Shown: positions 1 through 10,275 of the stretch, piece after piece | Layout: the number at the start of each line of letters is the position of its first letter | Numbering within the stretch: position 1 is the first letter of the stretch | Origin: Bursaphelenchus xylophilus | Taxonomy: Eukaryota > Nematoda > Chromadorea > Rhabditida > Aphelenchoididae | Assembly: GCA_904066235.2 (NCBI GenBank) | Contig: CAJFCV020000005.1 | Span: forward strand, 5,699,501 to 5,763,500 | DNA length: 64,000 nucleotides | Direction: 5' to 3' | Made by a program: the position numbers and the translations under genes | The notes under the pieces: generated by a model | The model's input: only the letters and a program-made list of their open reading frames with translations | Told to the model about the DNA's origin: nothing | Database searches by the model: none

Positions 1-2
1 AA

Positions 3-80
3 AGATATCCGAAGCAATCGACAGAGGTCGTTAAAGCCAAGAAGGAAGCCCCCTCCCCTGAACTGATCTCGGGCACCTGA
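3..80 (+). CDS. possible C-terminal end of an upstream gene (partial)
   Basis: The first bases read openly in one forward frame (codons beginning at base 3) as a Lys/Glu/Pro-rich tail ending in PELISGT and a TGA at 78-80. The composition (several GAA/AAG codons, no early stop) is coding-like, but only about 25 codons are visible and the 5' part lies outside the window. I do not recognise the protein. It could equally be a chance open stretch. Confidence 0.25.
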   Translation, partial: RYPKQSTEVVKAKKEAPSPELISGT

Positions 81-651
81 GAGGAGAATTAATCCCTCTT
101 TTTTGTTCGGTTTAATTCTTGGCACATTACAGTCGGTCTAGAAATTTTCTGAGAAGTTTGGAGACACTTGCCCTTGGGGTAATTATGACAATGATGCCCA
201 ATGTACCGTATAAAATTACTAAGTTTCTAGAAGAACATGACTTCCTGTCTAAGTAATAGAAACAATAGGTTTCAACAGACTTTTATTTACTTTTTTGAAC
301 CATATATACCTCGAATACTCTAAAGAAGAACTCAACCGATTATCACAGTCCATCCATCAACCCTCCGGCCATTACTCATTAATCGCGGGAGGTGTTGTTT
401 GGATCAAGAGATCGTCTTGTGGGTCTCCCGATTACTCTTAGCCATCTGGATTGTCAATTCAACACGATTTATTACCAAAATAACCATGGATACTCATTTA
501 TTTATTTAAACCGACTTCAGATGAAGTGTGTCTTAAAAAATTTGGCATGGGAAAAAAGTAAAAAAAGACTACTTCACAAACCTCAAAAATGTTCTACATA
601 AAAGGTTTTCAAAGTCGTTTATTGCAGTCATATTATAGCAGATACCCTTGA
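81..651. other. intergenic, no gene seen
   Basis: AT-rich spacer between the possible gene tail and the 3' end of the Kunitz gene. The forward open frame at 392-601 has no family features and no plausible splice context, so it is not called. A reverse-strand AATAAA-type poly(A) signal near 617-622 fits the 3' end of the Kunitz gene on the minus strand. Confidence 0.5.
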
Positions 652-1365
652 TTAAGGTCCCTTATACGCCTCATTACAACAATATTGCTTATCTCCCTTC
701 TTCAGACAAGTGAATGGACAGGACTTCTCGGTGCAAGTTATGATCTCCAAACAAGGTACCTTCTTAATTGAAACACATTTTCTTTCACATTCTGTTTTTG
801 AAACAAAAAAGTTGTCTTCCTTGTCACATCCGTTCATCTTAAACGGATGACATTCATCTTTCATGACGTCATAATTAAACAACTGATTGCCAGAGGCCTT
901 TGGCTTGTTACAAGACGATGTCGGTTTGTTTTTGCATTTGTCCGTTTTTTCAAAATCTAAATTTAAATATTACCATTTTTACTATTACTTACTGAGTATA
1001 CAAGTAATCCGACAAGAGTTTTCATCCAAAAAATTGTTCAGATTTCCACCATTTCCACGGTAAATAAAAGGAATACAATCGTCGTTCTGCCTGTTATAAA
1101 AGAATCTTTTCAGTTTCATGTGCCCATTTCCAACCTCCAATCTCTGATGACACTGTTCATTAATAGTCATGTCATTCATAAAATCAGATATATTCAAATC
1201 CATGGAGGAGCTGATTATTAATCCCGGTTCTAATGAGATCAAACATCAAATTAATATTATTCACTTACCCCGAGGCAATCGATCTAATCCAGACACAATA
1301 TTAAATAAAGTTTCGGCTGAAGTGGCTAGCCAAAGGCTGTAACAGAAGACCAAGACCCATTCCAT
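652..1365 (-). CDS. secreted two-Kunitz-domain protein with a Cys-rich C-terminus
   Basis: Three exons agree in phase: 1365-1269 (signal peptide starting MEWVLVFCYSLWL), 1229-993 and 956-652, separated by introns of 39 and 36 nt. The product is probably a secreted serine-protease inhibitor or a non-inhibitory Kunitz-fold protein. Exon 2 encodes a Kunitz domain with the hallmark FFYN, IPFIY and GGNLNNF segments and the terminal CRITC, but the second and fourth cysteines of the six-cysteine pattern are absent. Exon 3 encodes a second, fuller Kunitz-like domain with all six cysteine positions, followed by a short tail with six more cysteines (including QYCC) that I cannot assign. The start was chosen because it gives a clean hydrophobic signal peptide. 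Activity as an inhibitor is inference. Confidence 0.8.
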
Positions 1366-2239
1366 GATAGAACAAACTATACAACTGACAACAGTCCGAG
1401 TTCAGAACGGATAATTTGATTATCCACCTCAGTTTCCTCCGTTCCATTCTGGTTTTAAATCCGGGAAGAGAGAAAAGGAAAGGAGCAAAAGTAAAAGCTA
1501 ATGTCGTAAAACTGTAAGACTGGAGAAAGCAAGAGTTTTTAAGTAGCCTCGTTATTTAAATGCAAGATCTGCGTTCTGTGATTTTACAGTTTTACAACTC
1601 TTTTCTCGAAAAACTGGTATTATTGTGAGCCCTTCGAAATTACTGAAAAACAAATATTATATAAACCAATTAGAGTTCACTCAAATTTGTTTTAGAATGA
1701 TAAAAAAGATTAACAAACAAAGAATTAATGACTTGATCGAGTAATTAAAAAGGCATTCGATTTAATGTTGCAAAAATTACGCAATCGTAGACGATTTCGA
1801 AAAATCATTCGGAATAACAACACTTACTCGTTTTGTTAGTTTTAATTGAAAAGCTCTTTGGATACGGAGATGCAACATTTTTGGAAAGAAAGGCAAATTT
1901 TTTTCGTTTTTTGGAAAGGAAAGTCAAATTCCGAGTCTACTGCCCGAAGAGGCCCAAAGTAAGCCTACTTCATTCTTACATCCCGTTCTGGAGCTTGCGG
2001 AGTCAAAACGATTTTGACTTTCTCGTGTTATTTACAAGAATTCGGTTTTCTATCTGTAGATTTCCCTTTTTGTGCTTGAAATGTTGTGAGGCGACTTTGT
2101 AAAACGTACATGCATAATGTAAGGGCCATTTGTCTGCAAGGTTTTTCTAGAAATTTTGAAAAACAATTTAAAAACAGAATGGAAAAAAATGAGAACGACA
2201 TGAGAAAAAAAGCAGAGAAAGCAAATTTAGCGTCTTTTA
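1366..2239. other. intergenic, no gene seen
   Basis: Upstream (promoter side) of the minus-strand Kunitz gene. AT-rich with no frame that shows domain features or paired splice sites. Short open frames at 1833-2280 occur on both strands and lack any recognisable motif. Confidence 0.45.
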
Positions 2240-2895
2240 TACAGGGTGGGCCATTAAAACCTTCCATCCTCTTTTTTTAGATTTCTCCGCGGAGACTCCG
2301 CCGATTTTCATGAAATTTAGATTTTTCTGGAGCTGAGATGCGCCATTTTCAACCGGTTGAATTTGAAAAAAAAATATCCTGAATTGACCTTTCTATGCCT
2401 TTCCAAAGTTTTTGAAAATTATTTTCGAGCCGAAACCGCTAAAACTTTGAAAATTTTTGGAATGATTTTCAATTGCCTTTCTCGGACTTGGAAAATTTCC
2501 GGCCTTTTTTTTGGTAAAATCGTGGAGTAAAACGTCCCGTACGCTTTCTCTAAACTTGTTTAAATGAGGATGAAAGCAAAAAGAGTGTTGTCTGCATTAC
2601 CGTTAGGGGATGAACGTCGAAAAAAAATTTTTTTTGGCAAGAGTGAAAAAGTCCACGTTAGGGCCAAAATCATTCCAAAAATTTTCAAAGTTTTAGCGGT
2701 TTCGGCTCGAAAATAATTTTCAAAAACTTTGGGAAGGCATAGAAAGGTCTATTCAGGATATTTTTTTTTCAAATTCTACCCGTTGAAAACGGCGCATCTC
2801 AGCTCCAGAAAAATCTAAATTTCATGAAAATCGGCGGAGTCTCCGCGGAGAAATCTAAAAAAAGAGGACGGAAGGTTTTAGTGGCCCACCCTGTA
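2240..2895. mobile_element. TA-flanked fold-back/MITE-like element with about 230-bp inverted arms
   Basis: The left end (2240) reads TACAGGGTGGGCCATTAAAA and the right end (2895) is its near-complement (TTTTAGTGGCCCACCCTGTA). The arms run about 2240-2475 and 2668-2895 and match over most of their length, for example the CTCCGCGGAGACTCCGCCG block at about 2285 and its reverse complement near 2840. The TA dinucleotide at both ends fits the target-site preference of Tc1/mariner-type transposons. There is no open frame resembling a transposase, so it is likely non-autonomous. Open frames in the arms are repeat shadows. Confidence 0.8.
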
Positions 2896-3145
2896 CAATC
2901 CCAAAATCGGTCTGATTTCGCTCTTATATGCAAAAGAATCTTTTCTTGCCTTGGCGTAGAGACCATTTTTTCGGTAGATACATTTGATCCCTTTTTTGAA
3001 AGTTACACCTCGTTGCAAAGCCCAGACTTCTGTATTACGGATGAAATTAAATTTATCATATCTGGTAGGATGTAACAGTCTCGGTGGCTTAGCAGATGTT
3101 TCACACATTGGCGAAGGCTCGGCGGAGACTTTTTTACGGTGGAGA

Positions 3146-5091
3146 GACATTTCGGGTCAACGATAACGCGTTATCGTTAACGTTTTTAAACGTTATCGTT
3201 GACAAAAATATTAAAATATTTTTGTTTCGGGATTGGGAAAAAGGATTTGTTGGAGAATTTGAACAAAATTTTGAAATGTTTTCGCTTCGAGACTTGGGAA
3301 AAGGTGTGCCTGACTGAATATAAACTGTGGTGCCGTCAGCACTAAAATTTTGTCTAACACCGATAGTACCACCTACTATACAGTACCAAGTGTAAAAAAC
3401 GTGTTTTTGGGCGCTACTAAACACCAAACCAACACCATTACCGCCTTACGGCCAAATTTTCACCTCATACTAAATAGTACCAGGTAGTACTATTTAGTAA
3501 CAAGTGTTCAAATGTGTTTATTATGTGTGCAAATGTGTGTTCTAAGCAGTACTAGGAACAGCACCATTAACGTCTAAAAGTGTTATAAGTCGACAAAATT
3601 TCAATTTCAAAAATCCTTTTTCCCAAGTCCCGAAGCGAAAATATTATTTAAAACAAGGTTCGCGAGAAAGTCGAGAAACCGCAAAACAGGGGTGGCACAT
3701 TTTTACCAAGTTGGTCCTGCAGGGCTGAAATTCAACCCAGTTAGTACACTAACAAAACAAAAATTTTTGGCACTTCTATTTTTTATTATTAGGCTTGCTG
3801 TAGGCGTACTGTACTTTTACCGCAAATTTTGTATCACAAAAACTAGACATGCCAGAGAGTCGGAGGTGGTTCGGATGAATTGGTATCGTTATTCTGAGCA
3901 AGTTACCTGTTGACAACGTTTTTCTAAAGTTTTGCCTAAGGCAAGAAAAAGTTGATTCTTTGGATCCAAAGTTACAGTAACCTAGATTTCTCAAAATTTT
4001 TTCACAGTGCGGCAAATTTTGAAGCTTTTATAGGGTCGCCTGCTCAAGATACGAAGATTTAAAGCTTGCCACCAGAGATTGAGCCGGAGTCGGGGCCAAA
4101 TTTGCAGCTCCGGCTCCAAATCCCGGCTCCCGTGCAAAAAATTTTTAAAAAATATCTTACCAAAAATAAAAGTTATTAGTGCCGGATATCATACACCCAA
4201 CGTTTTTGCAGCCAATTCGTATGCAGCACATCCTTTCCAGTATTTTTCAAGCAATTTGGTTTATGAAATTTTTGCTTTTCTGAACACTGAGAAGCCTGGC
4301 TCCGACTTTGGGCTCGGGAGCCGGAGCCGCACCCAAAATTTCCGGCTCCGGCTATCGCTCCCGGCTCGGAGCCGGAGCCGCTCAGAGCCGGAGCCAAGAG
4401 CCAGCTCCGGAGCCGTGGCAATCTCTGCTTGCCACCACGGTGGATTCCAGAAAATATGTCATCCCGACGTATTATGGCAGTCAGATAGGTAAATTGGTGC
4501 GAAAGACGGTTGGACTACGTCTAGATACCATCAGCCTCCATTTTTGCAATAATACATTCGGTTCAACATGTACACTATGTCATGATGACACATTTTCTGT
4601 AAATGCAAACTTTAAACGGCTGGTTCTGCCCCAGGAGAGACTCTACAGGCGTGTTCATAGGCTCATTCGAACGGCAATGGAAAGAACTTCTAAATAAAAG
4701 CTTCAAAATTTGCCGCACTATGCAAAATTTTTGAGAAATCTAGGTTACTGTAACTTTGGATCCAAAGAATCAACTTTTTCTTGCCTTAGGCAAAACTTTA
4801 GAAAAACGTTGTCAACAGGTAACTTGCTCAGAATAGCGATACCAATCCATCCGAACCACCCCCGACCCTCTGGCATGTCTAGTTTTTGTGATACAAAATT
4901 TGCGGTAAAGTACAGTACGCCTACCGTAAGCCGAATCTCAAAAAATTAGAAATGCCAAAAAGTTTTGTTTTGTTAGTGTACTAACTGGGTTATATTTCAG
5001 CCCTGCAGGACCAACTTGGTAAAATTGTGCCAAGGGGTTCTCGAGTCTCTCGCGAACCTTGTTTTAAACGGTATCGTTGACCCGAAATGTC
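3146..5091. mobile_element. large nested palindromic (fold-back) repeat
   Basis: The outer 20-mer at 3146-3165 (GACATTTCGGGTCAACGATA) recurs as an exact reverse complement at 5072-5091. Further arms pair 3648-4035 with about 4697-5068, including matching CTGCAGG, GGATCCAAAG and CTAGACATGCCAGAG blocks. The left outer segment, about 3200-3650, is itself palindromic and carries the repeat unit with TTTTCGCTTCG seen elsewhere in the window. The centre (4079-4430) is a GAGCCG-rich tandem repeat. No transposase domain was recognised in the remaining central sequence (4430-4690), though a short open frame is present. Confidence 0.7.
4079..4430. repeat. GAGCCG/CGGCTC-rich imperfect tandem repeat
   Basis: Repeated GAGCCGGAGC and GGCTCCGG words on both strands, densest at 4305-4425. 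They generate artificial Ser/Arg- or Gly/Ala-rich open frames on both strands. The repeat is centred inside the large fold-back at 3146-5091. Confidence 0.75.
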
Positions 5092-5145
5092 GTTGACCCG
5101 AGGCGTCGTTGACCCGAAGTGTCGCGACCCGAGTTGTCCAAGACC
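5072..5145. repeat. short tandem GTTGACCCGA repeats
   Basis: Four to five degenerate copies of a unit containing GTTGACCCGA or GTCGACCCGA lie at the right edge of the fold-back. The same words in inverted orientation occur at 3151-3165 and again at 18570-18597. Related TTCGGGTGA words continue to about 5345. Confidence 0.6.
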
Positions 5146-6142
5146 CGAAATGCCTTTCTCTTTTGTAGGGAAATTAAGCCAGTTTTTGGGCATTTTCGAC
5201 CCAAAATTGGGCAGCTAAGTTTTATATATTCTTGATCAGCACAATTTCGGATTTGGGGTGACTCACATTATGAGTGACGCAGAGTCGGGTGGTGCAGGTT
5301 CGGGTGAGAAATTTCGAGCGATCGCAGTTTCGGGTGATGGAATTTTGGGGTGGGGGAATTCTTGGGTGTTGAGGAAAATATTGTACTGAAGGCTACTAAA
5401 TAAAAAATATCGTACTGGCTACTAAATATGACGTTTTTTATTTGTTTTGGGGTTTTCGACCATCAGGAATCTAAAAATGGAATTTATTTTGAAGTGGGAA
5501 ATTTCTTGGGTGATCTGGACGATGTTGTAATGATCATTACTAAAATATTACAAGAAAACTTTTGTTTTCGCACAGTGCGTGTTGCCGATTTCAGTCCGGA
5601 GACTTTCCGGAAGGACTACTTTGTATTTCTGCAATTTGACGCAAGAGATCTGGGCAACACGTTAATTGCGTGGACATTTTAATATTCTGTGACTCTTGTT
5701 TAGAGACGCGCATCCCTCGCGTCCCTCCACTTTTTCTCTTTATAGTGCATTCAAAGGTCGACGATGGTTGACTCTGAGCGGCACCGGCCCAGCTCTTTTT
5801 TGTTGTTTCACCGTTGCGGACAACAAGAGGACAGCCAATTTCTCCGATTTCGAGTATCTCCTCGCACACAAGGGGTTTTACAATTACTTTTTAATCAGTA
5901 AAATTATTATTTTTATTGTTACCGGTCTGGCCTAGGCCCTGTTGACGAGGATTTGGCCAGATTAAGGTAGGGATGAGATTGGAATTACATGGCCGTAGGG
6001 TCTTCGCTTTAAAGCCTCATTCGAATAATATATTAAAACACCGTTTCTTTCCCCCGGGCCCTTTCTTTTTTCGTTTTTTTTTTGATCACGCGGCTGGGTT
6101 TTGTATCAGTCGGGTCCTTAAATCATCTCTGTTATTGTAGTC
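5146..6142. other. intergenic and upstream region of the AKT gene
   Basis: No convincing coding exon. The forward frame at 5428-5682 and the reverse frame at 5591-5869 overlap each other and show no domain features. The last bases before 6143 read TTATTGTAG, a splice-acceptor-like sequence two bases before the AKT ATG, consistent with a spliced-leader acceptor (inference). Confidence 0.45.
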
Positions 6143-9100
6143 ATGGCCTCAAACAAGGAGTCGAAGCCGAGAAGGAAGAGTTCTTTATTGGGTAAGTCAA
6201 GGTTGGAGATTCATAAAACACGAAGGGGGATTATTTTATTCGGTTTCCTGTTGTTTCATTTTGTTTCCATCATAAGCCGGAGGAAATGGCTAAAAAAAAG
6301 ACGCGGAAAAACAGAAAACGCCCAAGTTGTAAACAACCCCAGACACGGACCCGGGGTGGGGCTGGGGAGCGCAAAAACACCCCTTGCCCCTTTCTTCCCC
6401 TTGCTTTCCCTCCCTCTGCTGTCTCTCCGTTTCGACTAAAGTTCACTCAACGTTTCTCTGCACTTTCTTCTTCTCTCTCGTCCCCTTAGGGCGTCGGGGG
6501 ACGTGTGGTTAGTATTGGCAGCAAAGGTGCGTCGTCCTCACGCCGGAACGGCGGTCATTCTATTGCCATTTAGATGATGGTAATGATTAGAAATTCAGAA
6601 ATTAATGGTCTGCCGTCATTTGGGAGGGACTCGGGGGCAATTCAAAGGGCCATTTTCTCATAAGCAGAATCCCTTCCTTCGACATCGATTTCTAAAGTAA
6701 ACAACTTTTATTATTTCAGACTGGTCCAGACTTTCATCAACCGGGTTTGCTTCTTTTGCGGCCTCGCTGTCATCACAGCCATCGACCAATCAGTTCGGTT
6801 CAAATCAGTCGTTGAACAAGGACGTGGACAAGGATAATCTATCCATCAGCGCCATGCCCCCTCCCAGTTCGGGAAGTATCTCGAGTTCTGAGAGTAGTCG
6901 AATTCAGCCGATGAGTCATGTCTCGAAACATAAATATCGCCTGAGGTCAGATGTTTGTCTGGCTGGATGGCTGTTCAAAAGAGGGAATCACATCAAGAAT
7001 TGGAGGAAAAGATATTTTGTCCTGTTCAGAGATGGGACCTTGTTGGGCTACAAGAACGAGGTGACCGACAACTTCGAGGATCCTCTCAACGATTTTACTG
7101 TCAAAGATGTGCAGGTGAGTGGTGATTTAAGAAAAGTCTTTGTTATTAGATTTTACCGGTGGGCATTTTCCAATTTCCCAATCCTTATTTATTTTTTGGA
7201 ACAGAGCATGTTTTGATAAGGCGCGCCTTACTTCGTATTTTCGAAAATACGGCAGCTCTACTACTGAGTCTTCAGGAAAAACATGGCGAAATCTATTTGT
7301 GTCAGGGGGGGGCGATTGCAAAATAAATTTTTGTTTGGGACGGCGATGTCCTTTTGGGCGCGATCAAGTTGTTTTTCCGTGCCGTTCTGTCGCCATGTTT
7401 ATTGTTTTTCCCCCGCGCCACGACAAAACAGAAAACAAAAGAGTGCACAGTGCGACGACATGGATTGGGACCTTCCGCGTACATCAACAAGGATGGTGGA
7501 TAATTGAGATTGATAACATTATTGGGGCCATAAGAGAACAGTAGTCGGTCTACGATCTTTGTTATACAATATGTACTCGCTTCTACAGCCAGCTGGGGTC
7601 CCTCAATTATCCCCATTATATTTATTTGGCCCAATTGATTGTTTTTAGATTGGTCAGAGCTGTTATTCTCGCACGATGACCGCCGTTCTGTTCTTGTTTT
7701 TTGTTTTTCCAGTTCTACTTCTGTTTTTCAAAATATACCTGGGTTTATTAGCGTTCCGATTCCGTAAACGACGTCTACGGTAGCCATATTTTACGATTAC
7801 GCATGAATCGAGAGCATGGACCGTTGTATTTACTCTTACCTTTACAGTATCCTTTTCGGTTACTGTAATCCTTGTTTTCAAAAATATTTTAAATCAGTGT
7901 TGTTACCCTTGGAAGAAAAGAGAATTCTCGAGGGTCGCGCGTCGTAGCAGGCGATTGGCTTGAGCGATAAACAACAACAGAAGGGCTGTGGTTGTTGATG
8001 ACGACATGACGATCATCATACCCCATAGGCCATCACAAAAATATCCGCTTGTTTTTTCGGGGAGGGCGAGGGGTGGGTCTGTTGTCGGGGCTGGTCAAAT
8101 CTTACGGAGAAAGCATGGCATTCACAACATGGCTTGATTCTGTGAGGTTGTAATACTTTCTGATTCCCTGCATCAGTCTCTAAAGTAATTTTATTTCAGG
8201 TAATGAGAGCCGAGAAACCCCGACCGAACACTTTCCTGGTCAGAGGTCTCCAATGGACATCAGTCATCGAACGGATCTTCTCCACCCAGACTTCAGAAGA
8301 CCGAGAAATGTGGGTTGAAGGCCTGAGGGCAGTAGCCGCTGCAATTAAGAGTGATCCCAATGGCCTGGGAATGATGGATGTCACCCAACTACCCATCGAT
8401 TTCCAACCTCGGATGCAGATGGACATGAATTCAGCATCAGCATCGACTTCCGAGACTTCTGGCACGACTGTGGCTGATGCCGGAGCAAGACAACAAAAAG
8501 AGCAAGAACAACAAGACGCCATGGAGATCGGAGAAGTTGACATTAGGAACAGGGAGAACGAACACTCTTTGATCACACTGAACGACTTTGAATTTTTGAA
8601 AGTCTTGGGGAAAGGAACCTTCGGGAAAGTTGTTTTGAGTCGAGAATTAAGAACGAATCGATTATATGCCATTAAAATTCTGAAAAAAGAGGTTATATTG
8701 GCCAAGGACGAACTCCAACATACCATGACTGAAAACCGAGTGCTTCAACGATGCAAGCACCCCTTCCTCACCGAGCTAACCTACTCCTTCCAGACGGTGG
8801 ATCGGCTATGTTTTGTAATGGAATTCGCTATTGGAGGCGATCTCTATTATCATTTGAATCAAGAAGTTCAGATCAAGAAGGAAGGTTTTACGGAGGACCG
8901 AACCCGCTTCTACGGAGGCGAGATCGTATTGGCCTTAGGTTATCTACACGACAACAACATTGTCTACCGAGATCTCAAGCTGGAAAACTTATTATTGGAT
9001 CGTTACGGACATATCAAAATTGCTGACTTTGGGCTTTGTAAAGAAGATATTGCCTTTGGGGATCGAACACGGACTTTTTGCGGGACTCCAGAATATCTGG

Positions 9101-9801
9101 CTCCAGAAGTGCTGGACGATAATGATTATGGGAGATCGGTGGATTGGTGGGGTCTGGGAGTGGTCATGTACGAGATGATGTGTGGACGATTACCGTTCTA
9201 CTCCAAGGAACATGAGAAATTGTTCGAATTAATTTTATCCGGGAATATCCGATATCCATCCAAATTGAGTCAAGAAGCGCGACATTTACTCAGCAATCTA
9301 CTTGTCAAAACTCCTGGTCAACGGTGAGTAATTTGATTTTACTACGCATTACTTTCTCGAGTTGCGCAATACTGATGACTTTTGTATTTTGTTTGGCTAA
9401 GAATGACATTTTAGTCTCGGCGGAGGTCCGAATGATGCCCGAGATATCCAAGCTCATCCATTCTTCAGGAATGTTGATTGGGAGATGTTATACCGAAAAG
9501 AAATCACACCTCCGTTCATTCCACAGTTGAGTTCGGATACGGACACTTCTTATTTTGATGCGGTATGTATTCGAATATCCTTTGATGACTTTAAAATCAC
9601 GAAGGATAATATTTCCGGTCATTTCAGGAGTTCACTCGAGAGAATGTCCAGCTGACGCCTCCATTACATCGAGATGGATCTCTGTCCGTGGTCAGTGAAT
9701 TGGAAGAAATGCAACAAAACTTTGTCCAGTTCTCCTTCCACAATGTGTATCAGAGTCCCGAGGAAGACGAGATGATGAGAGCCATTCCCCACATCCCCTG
9801 A
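6143..9801 (+). CDS. akt: RAC/AKT serine/threonine protein kinase
   Basis: Five exons with agreeing phases: 6143-6191, 6720-7114, 8200-9323, 9415-9562 and 9628-9801, giving about 629 residues. AKT acts downstream of PI3-kinase and PDK1 in insulin-like signalling. The order is an N-terminal Ser-rich extension of about 90 residues, a PH domain (about 95-195, with AGWLFKRG and a terminal MWVEGLRA), and a kinase domain with the glycine loop GKGTFGKV (285-292), Lys307, YRDLKLEN (Asp406) and DFG (424-426). The activation loop [12 protein letters not shown] has Thr440 (the PDK1 site), followed by the AGC tail with turn-motif QLTPP (Thr582) and hydrophobic motif FVQFSF (Ser608, the TORC2 site). [18 protein letters not shown] is diagnostic of AKT. 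Intron 2 exceeds 1 kb, larger than its neighbours. The N-terminal extension is longer than in most animal AKTs. Confidence 0.95.
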
Positions 9802-10275
9802 TCCTTCATATTCCACCGATCTTTCCGCGCTTTCCTCCAAGTCATGTCTGTAGTTGATGGGTATCTTCCGGGGTTTATTGTAAACATTATTTTCAGACGG
9901 TTATCAAGCTATCAACCAGAATAAACATTAATTCTATCACTTTGAAGCTGATCGCAATAAATGTACACATGAAAATGGCCGTGGGATTAAAGCTAAAGGA
10001 ACGTGAAAAGAACGATTAGAAGTGTTCATATATCTGAATTCAGCCACGGCTTCCGAAAGTTTTGTTCAAAAATTATGCAAAAAATGGTGAGAATGCAAAT
10101 GAGAATATTATAATAGACATAGGCCCGTTGGGAGGAAGGGGATTGCCCGGGAAGACGACTCATCGGTGTAATACAATGTAAGTGATTAGAAGCAGACATA
10201 AACAATACTCGGACAACAACTGCAGCTCTAAAATAACGTCATTCCGGGGCTTTCCGAACAAAGAGAGACTCTAAT
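9802..10275. other. convergent 3' regions of akt and ric-4
   Basis: Spacer between the stop of the forward AKT gene and the stop of the reverse SNAP-25 gene. AATAAA-like signals occur shortly after the AKT stop (near 9920 and 9956). No exon seen. Confidence 0.5.

Noticed and set aside
4079..4697. Overlapping open frames rich in Arg/Ser or Gly/Ala
   Set aside because: Produced by the GAGCCG tandem repeat on both strands inside a fold-back; no transposase or other motif.
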